A stretch of 64,000 bases of DNA from Pseudomonas gregormendelii (lineage in GTDB: Bacteria > Pseudomonadota > Gammaproteobacteria > Pseudomonadales > Pseudomonadaceae). This document shows positions 34,314 through 43,206 of this stretch, piece by piece. The stretch spans positions 1 to 64,000 of the forward strand of contig NZ_JADEVO010000034.1 of NCBI RefSeq assembly GCF_017114825.1. The letters run 5' to 3'. The notes under the pieces were generated by a model. That model did no database searches. It was not told where the DNA came from and saw only the letters and a program-made list of their open reading frames with translations. Position 1 is the first letter of the stretch. Every line of letters begins with the position of its first letter. The position numbers and the translations under genes are program-made.

Positions 34314-34379
34314 AAGCCTTGGGCGGCGCTTTGCACAATGCCAACCACGAAAGCCCATTCAGCCAACGAGGACCAAGGC

Positions 34380-35270
34380 ATGATCGACATTCGCGGTTTG
34401 AGCTATTTCGTCTCGCAGATCGAAAACCTCAGTCATTGGCAGCGTTACGCCGAAGACGTGCTGGGCATGCAAGTGCAGGCGGCCCCAGGTGGTGGCCTGT
34501 ACGTGAAGATGGACGAGCGTCCGTTTCGTATGCTGATCGTCGAAGGGAGCGAGGCGCGTTATCTGGCTTCCGGATGGGAGTTGGCCAACGAGTCGGCCTT
34601 CAAGTCTGCACTCGAGCACCTGAGCGCCGCCGGCATCGAATGGCAGCCGGGCTCTGCGATCGAGGTCGAGCAGCGCGGTGTACAGGCGCTGATCAAGGTC
34701 ACCGACCCGTCGGGCAACTGTCATGAGCTGGGCTGGGGTCATCGCTCCGATTGCCTGCCGTTTGTGTCGCCCCAAGGGGTGCCGCGGTTCATCACCGGCG
34801 ACATGGGCCTGGGTCATACCGTGCTGCCAGCACCAAACTTCGACGCCACCCTGGCGTTCGCCAAGGATGTGCTGGGTTTTGAGCTCTCGGATATTTTCAA
34901 CTTTCGTCCCGACCCATCGGTGCCGGCGGTTCGCATTCACTTTCTGCATTGTCAAAACGCCCGCCACCACAGCCTGGCACTCGCCGAGTACCCGGTGCCG
35001 TCAGGTTGCGTGCATGTGATGGTCGAGGTCGATTCGATGACCGAGGTCGGCCGGGCGCACGATCGTCTGCACGCCCATGACGTGTCCCTGTCCGCGACCC
35101 TAGGCCAGCACCTCAACGATCGCATGACCAGTTTCTACATGAAGACGCCGTCCGGTTTTGATCTGGAGTACGGCTTTGGCGGTTTGCAAGTCGACTGGGC
35201 CGAGCATTCGGCGTTCGAGTTCACCCGTGTGAGCATTTGGGGGCACGACTTTTCGGTCGGCCATCAGTAA
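34380..35270 (+). CDS. hsaC: 3,4-DHSA extradiol (meta-cleavage) dioxygenase
   Basis: A 296-residue type I extradiol dioxygenase made of two VOC-type domains. The Fe(II) ligands are His146 (GLGHTVLP), His212 (CVHVMVEVD) and Glu263 (DLEYGFGG). The catalytic His197 lies in ARHHSLA. These positions match BphC and HsaC. It cleaves the catechol ring A of 3,4-DHSA. It leads the longest operon of the region, with ipdA following 12 bp later. Confidence 0.93.
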   Translation: MIDIRGLSYFVSQIENLSHWQRYAEDVLGMQVQAAPGGGLYVKMDERPFRMLIVEGSEARYLASGWELANESAFKSALEHLSAAGIEWQPGSAIEVEQRGVQALIKVTDPSGNCHELGWGHRSDCLPFVSPQGVPRFITGDMGLGHTVLPAPNFDATLAFAKDVLGFELSDIFNFRPDPSVPAVRIHFLHCQNARHHSLALAEYPVPSGCVHVMVEVDSMTEVGRAHDRLHAHDVSLSATLGQHLNDRMTSFYMKTPSGFDLEYGFGGLQVDWAEHSAFEFTRVSIWGHDFSVGHQ

Positions 35271-35282
35271 GGAATGATCCTG

Positions 35283-36158
35283 ATGAACAAACAACTGACA
35301 GCGGCCGATGCGGTCGCTCAATTACGCGATGGCATGACCATCGGTTTCGGTGGCTGGGGCCCGCGGCGCAAGCCGATGGCTATCGTGCGCGAGATCCTGC
35401 GCTCACCGGTCAAGGATCTCACGGTGGTTGCCTATGGCGGCCCGGAAGTGGGCATGCTGTGCGCTGCCGGCAAGGTCAAGAAGCTGGTGTTCGGCTTCGC
35501 TACCCTCGATGCCATTCCGCTGGAACCCTACTACCGCAAAGCTCGCGAGGCTGGCGAGCTGGAACTGATGGAGCTGGACGAAGGTATGTTCCAGTGGGGG
35601 CTGCGCGCCGCTGGCATGCGCTTGCCATTCCTGCCGACCCGCTGCGGCCTGGCCACCGATGTCACGCGCTTGAATTCGCAGCTTAAAACGATCCAGTCGC
35701 CCTATGCCGATGGCGAGGTGTTGCTGGCGATGCCGGCGCTCAACCTCGACGTGGCGTTCCTGCACGTCAACGTCGCCGACCGCTTGGGTAACTGCCTGGT
35801 GACAGGTCCGGACCCGTATTTCGATCACCTGTTCGCCCGCGCTGCCAAGCAGTGTTTCGTGTCGTGCGAACGCTTGGAAGAGCGCCTGGAGCTGAGCGCC
35901 GATCAAGCCCGTTTTAACACCTTTGAACGTTACCTGGTGAGCGGTGTGGTGCATGCACCTCTGGGTGCGCACCCGACGCTGTGCGCACCTGATTACGGAT
36001 GGGACATCAAACACCTCAAGGGTTATGTCGCCAGCAGCCAGGCGGAGAACGGCTGGCAGGACTATGTGCAGACCTACATTGCCGGTGGCGAGCTGGCTTA
36101 TCAGGCACAGAACGGCGGTGCCGATTCCATGGGCGTCTTGCCCCTTCCCGTGTTCTGA
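35283..36158 (+). CDS. ipdA: C/D-ring-opening CoA-transferase-like hydrolase, alpha subunit
   Basis: A 291-residue class I CoA-transferase alpha-type subunit, essentially the length of mycobacterial IpdA. The glycine-rich TIGFGGWGPRRKPMA lies near residue 20. I start it at the ATG at 35283, which has AAGGA 9 nt upstream; an ATG at 35274 overlaps that site. IpdAB hydrolytically opens the last ring (COCHEA-CoA) rather than transferring CoA. It is adjacent to ipdB, an ECH gene and ipdC, as in actinobacterial KstR2 regulons. Confidence 0.88.
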   Translation: MNKQLTAADAVAQLRDGMTIGFGGWGPRRKPMAIVREILRSPVKDLTVVAYGGPEVGMLCAAGKVKKLVFGFATLDAIPLEPYYRKAREAGELELMELDEGMFQWGLRAAGMRLPFLPTRCGLATDVTRLNSQLKTIQSPYADGEVLLAMPALNLDVAFLHVNVADRLGNCLVTGPDPYFDHLFARAAKQCFVSCERLEERLELSADQARFNTFERYLVSGVVHAPLGAHPTLCAPDYGWDIKHLKGYVASSQAENGWQDYVQTYIAGGELAYQAQNGGADSMGVLPLPVF

Positions 36159-36170
36159 GGATTAGCGACC

Positions 36171-36968
36171 ATGTCTGCAACCTGTGATTTTACCCTCGCT
36201 GAACTGATGATCGTCGCGGCCTCCGAGGCCTGGCGCGGTAATGGCGAGGTGATTGCCTCTGGCCTTGGCGTGATTCCGCGCCTGGGCGCGAGCCTGGCCA
36301 AACTGACTCACAGCCCCGAGCTGCTGATGACCGACAGCGAGGCGTTTCTGGTAGAAGAACCGATCCCGCTGGGCCCAAGAGGTGACTACGTGCCACGGTA
36401 CTCGGGTTACATGTCGTTCGAGCGGGTTTTCGAATGCGTGTGGGGTGGCCGCCGCCACGCGATGATCGGGCCGACCCAGATCGACCGCTGGGGCCAGACC
36501 AACCTGTCCTGCGTCGGCGACTATCAAAAGCCCAAGACCGCGATCCTCGGCGTGCGCGGCTTGCCAGGTAACAGCATCAACCACCTGAATTCGTTCTTCG
36601 TACCCAGTCATAACACCCGGGTGTTCGTCAGCGGCGAAGTCGACATGGTCTCCGGCGTGGGCTTCAAGGCCGAGCGCTGGCCCGAAGGTGCGCGTCGCGA
36701 CTTGATGGACATTGACTGCGTAGTCAGCGACTTGTGCGTGTTGGATTTCAATGGACCGCAGCGTGCAGTGCAGGTCCGCTCGCTGCACCCCGGCGTGAGT
36801 TTCGATCAGGTCCAGGAGAACACCGGCTTCCCGTTGCTCAAGTCGGCGCAGTTGCACGAAACCGTGCATCCCACCCCTGAGCAGTTGGCCGTGATCCGTC
36901 GACTCGACCCCCACGATTACCGCGCCACGGCGATCAAGGGCAATCCGCCCGGCATCCGTACGGCCTGA
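36171..36968 (+). CDS. ipdB: C/D-ring-opening CoA-transferase-like hydrolase, beta subunit
   Basis: A 265-residue class I CoA-transferase beta-type subunit beginning 12 bp after ipdA. The segment MIGPTQIDRWGQTNLSCVG and the later RSLHPGVSFDQVQENTGF are characteristic of the family's beta chains. With IpdA it would form the hydrolase that opens ring C. It is slightly longer than mycobacterial IpdB (about 250 residues). Confidence 0.88.
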   Translation: MSATCDFTLAELMIVAASEAWRGNGEVIASGLGVIPRLGASLAKLTHSPELLMTDSEAFLVEEPIPLGPRGDYVPRYSGYMSFERVFECVWGGRRHAMIGPTQIDRWGQTNLSCVGDYQKPKTAILGVRGLPGNSINHLNSFFVPSHNTRVFVSGEVDMVSGVGFKAERWPEGARRDLMDIDCVVSDLCVLDFNGPQRAVQVRSLHPGVSFDQVQENTGFPLLKSAQLHETVHPTPEQLAVIRRLDPHDYRATAIKGNPPGIRTA

Positions 36969-36983
36969 GGCAAGGACACGACC

Positions 36984-37892
36984 ATGCACAGCAGCGACAG
37001 TGAATTCATCGTCCGCCAGGACAACGCCGTTTACGAGACGGACACCCCGGTGCTGTACAGCGTGGCCGAGGGTATCGCCACGCTGACGCTGAATCGGCCG
37101 ACCTTCAACAACGCGCAAAACTCGCAGATGACTTATGCCCTGGATGCCTGCTTTCGCCAGGCGGTGAACGACGACAGCGTCAAGGTCATCGTCCTGCGCG
37201 GCAACGGCAAACACTTTTCCGCAGGCCACGATATCGGCTCGCCCGGCCGGGATATCGACAAACCGTTCGAGCGCGCGCACCTGTGGTGGGACCACACCAA
37301 CAAACCCGGTGGCGAGCAACTGTATGCCCGCGAGCAGGAAGTGTACCTGGGCATGTGCCGGCGCTGGCGCGAACTGCCCAAGCCAACCATCGCCATGGTC
37401 CAGGGCGCGTGCGTAGCAGGTGGGCTGATGCTGGCCTGGGTCTGCGATTTGATCGTTGCCAGCGACGACGCATTTTTCCAGGACCCGGTGGTGCGTATGG
37501 GCATTCCAGGGGTGGAGTATTTTGCTCACCCCTACGAAATGAATCCGCGTATCGCCAAGGAATTTCTCTTCACTGGTGACCGCATGAGCGCCACAAGGGC
37601 CTGGCAAGTGGGCATGGTCAATCGCCTGGTGCCGCGTGAAGAGCTTGAACAGGCGACCTACGCCCTGGCCGCAGGCATCGCCCGCCAGCCACGCATGGGC
37701 CTGGCCCTGACCAAACAGGCGGTCAACCACGTCGAAGACCTGCAAGGTAAACGCACGGCGATGGATGCGGTATTTGCCTGGCACCACTTTGCCCATGCCC
37801 ATAACGAGTTGCTGTCCGGCGACAAACTGGGCGGTTTCGATGCCAAGGGGATGGCCCGCGCCAACAAGCAGGCCGAGGACGAAAACCAATGA
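36984..37892 (+). CDS. Enoyl-CoA hydratase/isomerase-family protein, long form
   Basis: A 302-residue crotonase-fold protein. The oxyanion-hole pieces are HFSAGHDIG and QGACVAGGLMLA. Compared with the usual 250-260 residues it carries an insertion of about 30 residues after the first glycine loop (DKPFERAHLWWDH onward) and a longer C-terminus. It lies between ipdB and ipdC, overlapping the latter by 4 bp. The shorter ECH at 38998 is a better size match for EchA20, so this one may hydrate a side-chain or ring-D enoyl-CoA. Confidence 0.75.
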   Translation: MHSSDSEFIVRQDNAVYETDTPVLYSVAEGIATLTLNRPTFNNAQNSQMTYALDACFRQAVNDDSVKVIVLRGNGKHFSAGHDIGSPGRDIDKPFERAHLWWDHTNKPGGEQLYAREQEVYLGMCRRWRELPKPTIAMVQGACVAGGLMLAWVCDLIVASDDAFFQDPVVRMGIPGVEYFAHPYEMNPRIAKEFLFTGDRMSATRAWQVGMVNRLVPREELEQATYALAAGIARQPRMGLALTKQAVNHVEDLQGKRTAMDAVFAWHHFAHAHNELLSGDKLGGFDAKGMARANKQAEDENQ

Positions 37893-39001
37893 ACCGCTGG
37901 TTGGAAACACCGCTGACCGAAGCCCTCGGGTGCCGTTACCCGATCGTGCAGACCGCCATGGGCTGGGTCGCTGATGCCAACCTGGTGATCGCCACGACTC
38001 AGGCCGGGGGCTTCGGTTTCCTGGCCGGGGCGACCATCCCGGCTGATGAGCTGGAAGGCGAAATCCGCAAGGTAATCGATGCCACCGGCGGCAGCAATTT
38101 TGGGCTCAATTTCCATATGTTCCAGGACAACGCTGCGCAGTGTGTCGACCTGGCGATTCAGTACCGCTTGCGCGCCGTGAGCTACGGGCGTGGTCCGGAC
38201 AAACAGACCATCGCTCGCTTCAAGGCGGCCAAGGTGCTGTGTATTCCCACCGTGGGCGCCTTGAAGCATGCGCTCAAGGCCGTGGAGCTGGGCGCCGACC
38301 TGATCACTGTCCAGGGCGGCGAGGGCGGCGGCCATACCGGCGGCGTACCCAGTTCGATCCTGCTGCCCCAGGTACTGGCGGCGGTCAGGGTGCCGGTGAT
38401 CGCGGCGGGTGGGTTCGCCACTGGCCGTGGGCTGGCTTCGGTCCTGGCTGCCGGTGGCGCGGGAATCGCCATGGGCACACGGTTTCTCATGACCCGCGAA
38501 TCGCCGACTCCGGCCGCGACACTAGAGCGCTACCTGAAGGTCAAGGATCCGCAGCAGGTGCGTGTGACCACTGCGGTCGATGGCATGCGCCACCGAATGA
38601 TCGAAAACCGCTTCATCAATCACCTCGAACAAGCGGGCCCCTTCGGTCGCCTGCGCATCGCCCTGGGCAGTGCGTGGCAGTGGAAGCAGCAAACCGGCAT
38701 GAGCCTGGCGCACATGGCCTCGGTGTTCGTCCGTGCACTACGCGAAGACCCATCGCAGCTGTCGCAGGTGGTGATGGCTGCCAACCAGCCGGTGCTGTTG
38801 CAGCGCTCCATGGTCGATGGCGCACCGGACGAGGGCATCCTGCCCAGTGGACAGGTCGCCGCTGCGATTGGTGAATTGCTCAGTTGCCGCGAGGTGATCG
38901 AAGGCATCGCCGGTGAGGCACAGCACTGCCTGGATACGCTCCTGGCACGCAGCCAGCACCTCCCATCGAATCGTCCCGCCAGTATCGGAGAACACCTGTG
39001 A
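37889..39001 (+). CDS. ipdC: IpdC-like flavin enzyme of the nitronate monooxygenase family
   Basis: A 370-residue FMN TIM-barrel protein of the 2-nitropropane-dioxygenase-like family. Visible features are the N-terminal YPIVQTAMGWVAD, the glycine-rich QGGEGGGHTGG and the phosphate-binding AAGGFATG / GTRFLMTRES. In steroid degraders this family member is IpdC, which acts on the C/D-ring CoA ester before EchA20. It overlaps the preceding ECH gene and the following EchA20-like gene by 4 bp each. Confidence 0.85.
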   Translation: MNRWLETPLTEALGCRYPIVQTAMGWVADANLVIATTQAGGFGFLAGATIPADELEGEIRKVIDATGGSNFGLNFHMFQDNAAQCVDLAIQYRLRAVSYGRGPDKQTIARFKAAKVLCIPTVGALKHALKAVELGADLITVQGGEGGGHTGGVPSSILLPQVLAAVRVPVIAAGGFATGRGLASVLAAGGAGIAMGTRFLMTRESPTPAATLERYLKVKDPQQVRVTTAVDGMRHRMIENRFINHLEQAGPFGRLRIALGSAWQWKQQTGMSLAHMASVFVRALREDPSQLSQVVMAANQPVLLQRSMVDGAPDEGILPSGQVAAAIGELLSCREVIEGIAGEAQHCLDTLLARSQHLPSNRPASIGEHL

Positions 39002-39750
39002 CCCAGGCATTTAGCACACAACTCAATCAGGGCATCGCTGAACTGGTGATCGCCAAGCCCCCGGTCAACGCCCTCGACAGCCAGGAGTGGCAGGCCCTGG
39101 CGCAGCACATCGAAGCCCTTGGGGCTAATCCCGAAGTGCGGGTGATCGTGATTCGCGCCGAGGGCCGGGGCTTTTGCGCCGGAGTCGACATCAAGGAGCT
39201 GGACAAGTACCCGGAGCGGATCGTCGAGGTCAATGCCGGTAACTACGCCACCTTCAAGGCCGTGCATCGCAACCCGGTGCCGGTGATTGTCGCGGTCCAT
39301 GGTTTTGTCCTGGGCGGCGGCATTGGTATCACCGGTGCGGCGGACATTGTTGTCGCCTCCGACTGCGCGACCTTTGCCCTGCCGGAAGTCGACCGCGGTG
39401 CCATGGGCGGCGGTGCACATCTGCAGCGCCTGTTCCCGGTGCAAAAAGTCCGTTACCTGTTTTTCACCGGCGACAGCATCAGCGCCCCCGAAGCGCTGCA
39501 ATACGGCTTCATCGAGCGGATTGTCAGCAAGGATCAATTACGCGAAACCGCCCTGGGCATTGCGGCGAAAATTGCCGAAAAAAGCCCGGGCATGATCCGC
39601 ATCGCCAAGGAAGCCTTGAACGGTATTGAAGACGGCAACCTGGAAGACAAATACCGCTGGGAACAGGGCTTCACCATGCAGGCCTATAGCAGCCCGGACT
39701 CCGCGGAAACGCGCCGGGCCTTCGTTGAAAAACGCGACGCCAAGTTCTGA
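38998..39750 (+). CDS. echA20: Crotonase-family ring-D hydrolase, EchA20-like
   Basis: A 250-residue crotonase-fold protein starting at a GTG that overlaps the ipdC stop (GTGA). The oxyanion motifs are GFCAGVDIKEL and HGFVLGGGIGI. Its length and direct coupling to ipdC and ipdAB match EchA20, which hydrolytically opens ring D of HIP-derived CoA esters. A conventional hydratase role cannot be ruled out from sequence alone, and the long ECH at 36984 is the competing candidate. Confidence 0.72.
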   Translation: MTQAFSTQLNQGIAELVIAKPPVNALDSQEWQALAQHIEALGANPEVRVIVIRAEGRGFCAGVDIKELDKYPERIVEVNAGNYATFKAVHRNPVPVIVAVHGFVLGGGIGITGAADIVVASDCATFALPEVDRGAMGGGAHLQRLFPVQKVRYLFFTGDSISAPEALQYGFIERIVSKDQLRETALGIAAKIAEKSPGMIRIAKEALNGIEDGNLEDKYRWEQGFTMQAYSSPDSAETRRAFVEKRDAKF

Positions 39751-39760
39751 GATAAACGCC

Positions 39761-40924
39761 ATGGACCTGACTTACACCCCCAAGCAAATCGCTTTCCGCG
39801 CCGAAGTGCGGGCCTGGCTGGCAGCCAACCTGCCACGCGAGCCGCTGGCCAGCTACGACACTCGCGAAGGTTTTGAACAGCACCGCTCGTGGGAGGCCAA
39901 GCTGTTCGAGAGCCGCTGGTCGATGGTGATGTGGCCAGCCGATCTGGGCGGACGCGGTAGCGACCTGATCGAGTGGCTGATCTTCGAGGAAGAGTATTAC
40001 GGCGCCGGAGCCCCCATGCGTGTCAATCAGAACGGCCAGCTGTTGCTGGGGCCGACCCTGATGGAATTCGGCACGCCGGAGCAGAAGCAGCGTTTCCTGC
40101 CGCGTATGGCCGCCAGCCTGGACATGTGGGCGCAAGGCTGGTCGGAGCCCAACGCGGGGTCCGACATGGCGGCAATCACCAGCAAGGCCCTGATCGACGG
40201 TGACCACTACGTGATCAATGGGCAGAAAACCTGGTCAACCCGGGCGACCTACGCCGACTGGCTGTTCGGGCTGTTCCGCAGCGAGCCAGGATCGAGCCGG
40301 CACCACGGGCTTTCGTTCATCATGGTGCCGCTGGACGCACCGGGAGTGAGCATTCGCCCGATCAAGGCGCTCAACGGCAAGGACGCCTTCGCCGAGGTGT
40401 TTTTCGATGACGTGCGGGTGCCGGTGGCTAACCGTATCGGTACCGAGGGGCAGGGCTGGCACGTGGCAATGGCCACCGCCGGTTTCGAGCGCGGCCTGTT
40501 GCTGCGCTCACCGGCGCGCTTCCAGGCCACGGCACGCAAGCTCGTGGCCCTGTACAAGGCACACCGCGCCAGCGCCGACCGCGACCCAAGCCTGCGCGAT
40601 GCCGTGCTGGAGACCTGGATGGGCGCTGAAGCCTACGCGCTGTCGGCCTATCACACCGTGGGCCGCCTGAGCCGAGGCGAGCAGATCGGCGCTGAGTCGA
40701 GCATCAACAAAATCATCTGGTCAGAGCTGGATCTGAAGATGCACGAGACTGCCATGCGCATTCTCGGTGGGCGCGGCGAGCTGGTGGGCAAGGCCTCCCA
40801 GGCCGGCGATGCGGCCGGCTGGCTGGAGGGTTTCCTGTTCGCCCAGTCGGGGCCGATCTACGCCGGCACCAACGAAATCCAGCGCAACATCATTGCCGAG
40901 CGCATGCTCGGCTTGCCGAAATAA
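39761..40924 (+). CDS. Acyl-CoA dehydrogenase, alpha-type subunit
   Basis: A 387-residue ACAD with the FAD segment MWAQGWSEPNAGSDMA and the C-terminal IYAGTNEIQRN motif. It begins 10 bp after the EchA20-like gene and is followed 9 bp later by a shorter ACAD, so the two probably form an alpha2beta2 enzyme. Lying between ipd genes and fadA6, it most likely acts on a C/D-ring intermediate (compare ScdC1/C2 of Comamonas or FadE32/33). Confidence 0.82.
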   Translation: MDLTYTPKQIAFRAEVRAWLAANLPREPLASYDTREGFEQHRSWEAKLFESRWSMVMWPADLGGRGSDLIEWLIFEEEYYGAGAPMRVNQNGQLLLGPTLMEFGTPEQKQRFLPRMAASLDMWAQGWSEPNAGSDMAAITSKALIDGDHYVINGQKTWSTRATYADWLFGLFRSEPGSSRHHGLSFIMVPLDAPGVSIRPIKALNGKDAFAEVFFDDVRVPVANRIGTEGQGWHVAMATAGFERGLLLRSPARFQATARKLVALYKAHRASADRDPSLRDAVLETWMGAEAYALSAYHTVGRLSRGEQIGAESSINKIIWSELDLKMHETAMRILGGRGELVGKASQAGDAAGWLEGFLFAQSGPIYAGTNEIQRNIIAERMLGLPK

Positions 40925-40933
40925 GGAACCGCC

Positions 40934-41992
40934 ATGGACTTCACTTTTAACGATGACCAGTTGGCGTTTCACGAGGCCATCAGTCGTTTCCTGATGACCG
41001 AAGCCGCCCCGGAAATGCTTCGGGAAATCTGGGAAACCGATGCCGGCCGCTCGCGGGACCTGCGCAACAAGATCGCCGGCCAGGGCCTGACTGCCTTGTC
41101 AGTGCCCGAGGCCGAAGGCGGCCTGGGCATGGATGATGTGACCTGGGCACTGATGACCCAGGAACTGGGTTACTACGCCATTCCCGATTCATTGGCCGAC
41201 ACCGCTTATGTTGCCAGTGGCTTACTTGCCGGCCTGCCCGCAGGCCACCCGGCCCGCGCCGAACTGCTGCCCCGGATCGCCGATGGGAGCTTGCGCATGG
41301 CGATCAGTCATCCGGTCAATTTGCTGGTCAGCGATGCGCAATTGGCAGAAGTACTGCTGCTCACCCATGGCGATGAGATCCACGTGGTGCCTCGCTCTCA
41401 GGTTGAGGTAGAAAACCATCCGAGCATCGACGCTTCGCGCCGCCTGGGTGAGGTGAAGTGGATCCCAACGCCGGCGACCTGTGTGGCCAGTGGCGAGCAG
41501 GGGCGTGCTTTACAGGACCGTCTGCTGGACCGTGGCGCGCTGTCGGTGGCCGGGCAACTGCTGGGATTGGCGCAACGCATGCTGGACCTGTCCGTGGACT
41601 ACGTGGCCCAGCGTAAACAGTTCGGAAAGCCGATCGGCAGCTTCCAGGCTGTCAAGCATCACCTGGCCGATGTCGCCCGCTACATCGAACAGGCCAAACC
41701 CGTGCTGTACCGCGCCGCACATGCCCTGGCCCGGTGCGACGTCAACGCGGGCGTATGGGTCTCCCAGGCCCGCCTCGCGGCGAATGAGGCGAGCTGGATC
41801 GCTGCCCGCAAAGGCATCCAGGTTCACGGCGCAATGGGATACACCTGGGAAGTCGATTTGCAGATGTTCATGAAGCGCGCCTGGGCTCTGGATGCATCCT
41901 GGGGCGACCGCGGATTTCACAAAAACCGCGTCAGCGACTACTTGTTCGCCGACACTATTGGCCTGGGGCCTGGACACACTTTCGAGGAATGA
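40934..41992 (+). CDS. Acyl-CoA dehydrogenase, beta-type subunit
   Basis: A 352-residue, shortened ACAD. It keeps the KQFGKPIGSFQAVKHHLAD helix and the QVHGAMGYTWEVDLQ block, and lacks the NEIQRN motif of its neighbour. This is the same division of labour seen in the pair at 31818-34180. It is expected to contribute substrate binding or structure to a heteromeric C/D-ring dehydrogenase. Confidence 0.82.
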   Translation: MDFTFNDDQLAFHEAISRFLMTEAAPEMLREIWETDAGRSRDLRNKIAGQGLTALSVPEAEGGLGMDDVTWALMTQELGYYAIPDSLADTAYVASGLLAGLPAGHPARAELLPRIADGSLRMAISHPVNLLVSDAQLAEVLLLTHGDEIHVVPRSQVEVENHPSIDASRRLGEVKWIPTPATCVASGEQGRALQDRLLDRGALSVAGQLLGLAQRMLDLSVDYVAQRKQFGKPIGSFQAVKHHLADVARYIEQAKPVLYRAAHALARCDVNAGVWVSQARLAANEASWIAARKGIQVHGAMGYTWEVDLQMFMKRAWALDASWGDRGFHKNRVSDYLFADTIGLGPGHTFEE

Positions 41993-41995
41993 GTC

Positions 41996-43147
41996 ATGGC
42001 ACAGGCTTACATTGTTGATGCACTGCGCAGCCCCACCGGCAAGCGCAAGGGCTCGTTGAGCGAGATCCACGCGATTGACCTGGGCGCCCATGTGCTCAAG
42101 GCACTGGTGGAGCGTAACGTGATCCCCGCGCAAGACTACGACGACGTGATATTCGGGTGCGTCGACACCATCGGCTCCCAGGCCGGCGATATAGCGCGCA
42201 CCAGCTGGCTGGCCGCAGGCCTGCCAATGACGGTCCCCGGCACCACCGTGGATCGCCAATGCGGTTCATCGCAACAGGCGCTGCATTTTGCCGCGCAGGC
42301 GGTGATGAGCGGCACCCAGGATGTGGTCGCGGTGGGCGGCGTGCAAACCATGACCCAAATCCCGATTTCCTCCGCGATGCTGGCCGGCCAGCCCCTGGGC
42401 TTTGCCGATCCATTCTCGGGCAGCGTTGGCTGGCGTGCGCGCTTTGGTCAGCAACCGGTGAACCAGTTCTACGCCGCGCAACGGATTGCCGATCATTGGC
42501 AGATCAGTCGCGAGCAAATGGAAGCCTTTGCCCTGCAAAGTCACGAACGCGCATTGGCGGCCATTGCCAACGGGCGATTTGCTCGGGAAATCGTCGCCTG
42601 CCAGGGCCTCGCGGTGGATGAAACCCCGCGGCACAGCAGCCTGGTAAAGATGGCTGAACTGCAGCCGGTGGACCCTCAGTACCCATCGATCACCGCCGCC
42701 GTGTCCAGCCAGACCTGCGACGCGTCAGCTGCGCTTTTGGTGGTGTCGGAGGCGGCGCTCAAACGCTACGACTTGACGCCACGGGCGCGGATTCATCACC
42801 TGACGGTGCTGGGTGACGATCCAATCTGGCATCTCACCGCACCGATTGCGGCGACACGCCGGGCTTTGGCCAAAAGCGGGCTGAGCATGGCTGACATCGA
42901 CCGGGTAGAGATCAACGAGGCCTTTGCCTCTGTGGTCATGGCCTGGGCCAAAGAGCTGGATTACGACCCGGCACGCACCAATGTCAATGGCGGGGCAATT
43001 GCCTTGGGGCACCCGCTGGGCGCAACCGGAGCAAGGCTGATGACCACGCTGCTCAACGAACTGGAATGCAGCGGTGGGCGCTATGGCTTGCAAACCATGT
43101 GTGAAGGCGGCGGCCAGGCCAACGTGACCATCATCGAACGGCTGTAA
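41996..43147 (+). CDS. fadA6: Thiolase of C/D-ring degradation
   Basis: A 383-residue thiolase. The active-site cysteine lies in TVDRQCGSSQQA, with GGAIALGHPLGATGA and the C-terminal MCEGGGQANV carrying the other catalytic residues. The VDRQCGSSQQA and INEAFA-x-VVMAW segments are, as I recall, shared with mycobacterial FadA6. It follows the ACAD pair at 3 bp. It should thiolytically cleave the beta-keto acyl-CoA formed after IpdAB ring opening. Confidence 0.87.
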   Translation: MAQAYIVDALRSPTGKRKGSLSEIHAIDLGAHVLKALVERNVIPAQDYDDVIFGCVDTIGSQAGDIARTSWLAAGLPMTVPGTTVDRQCGSSQQALHFAAQAVMSGTQDVVAVGGVQTMTQIPISSAMLAGQPLGFADPFSGSVGWRARFGQQPVNQFYAAQRIADHWQISREQMEAFALQSHERALAAIANGRFAREIVACQGLAVDETPRHSSLVKMAELQPVDPQYPSITAAVSSQTCDASAALLVVSEAALKRYDLTPRARIHHLTVLGDDPIWHLTAPIAATRRALAKSGLSMADIDRVEINEAFASVVMAWAKELDYDPARTNVNGGAIALGHPLGATGARLMTTLLNELECSGGRYGLQTMCEGGGQANVTIIERL

Positions 43148-43206
43148 TTCTTTTACGTGGGCCGCCGCTTCGGCTGCGTGTCCACCCAAATCCAGAGGAG
43201 TTAAAC

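Noticed and set aside
36162..37910. A 582-codon open frame on the minus strand
   Set aside because: It covers ipdB and the long ECH gene in the opposite direction; the plus-strand proteins have unmistakable motifs.
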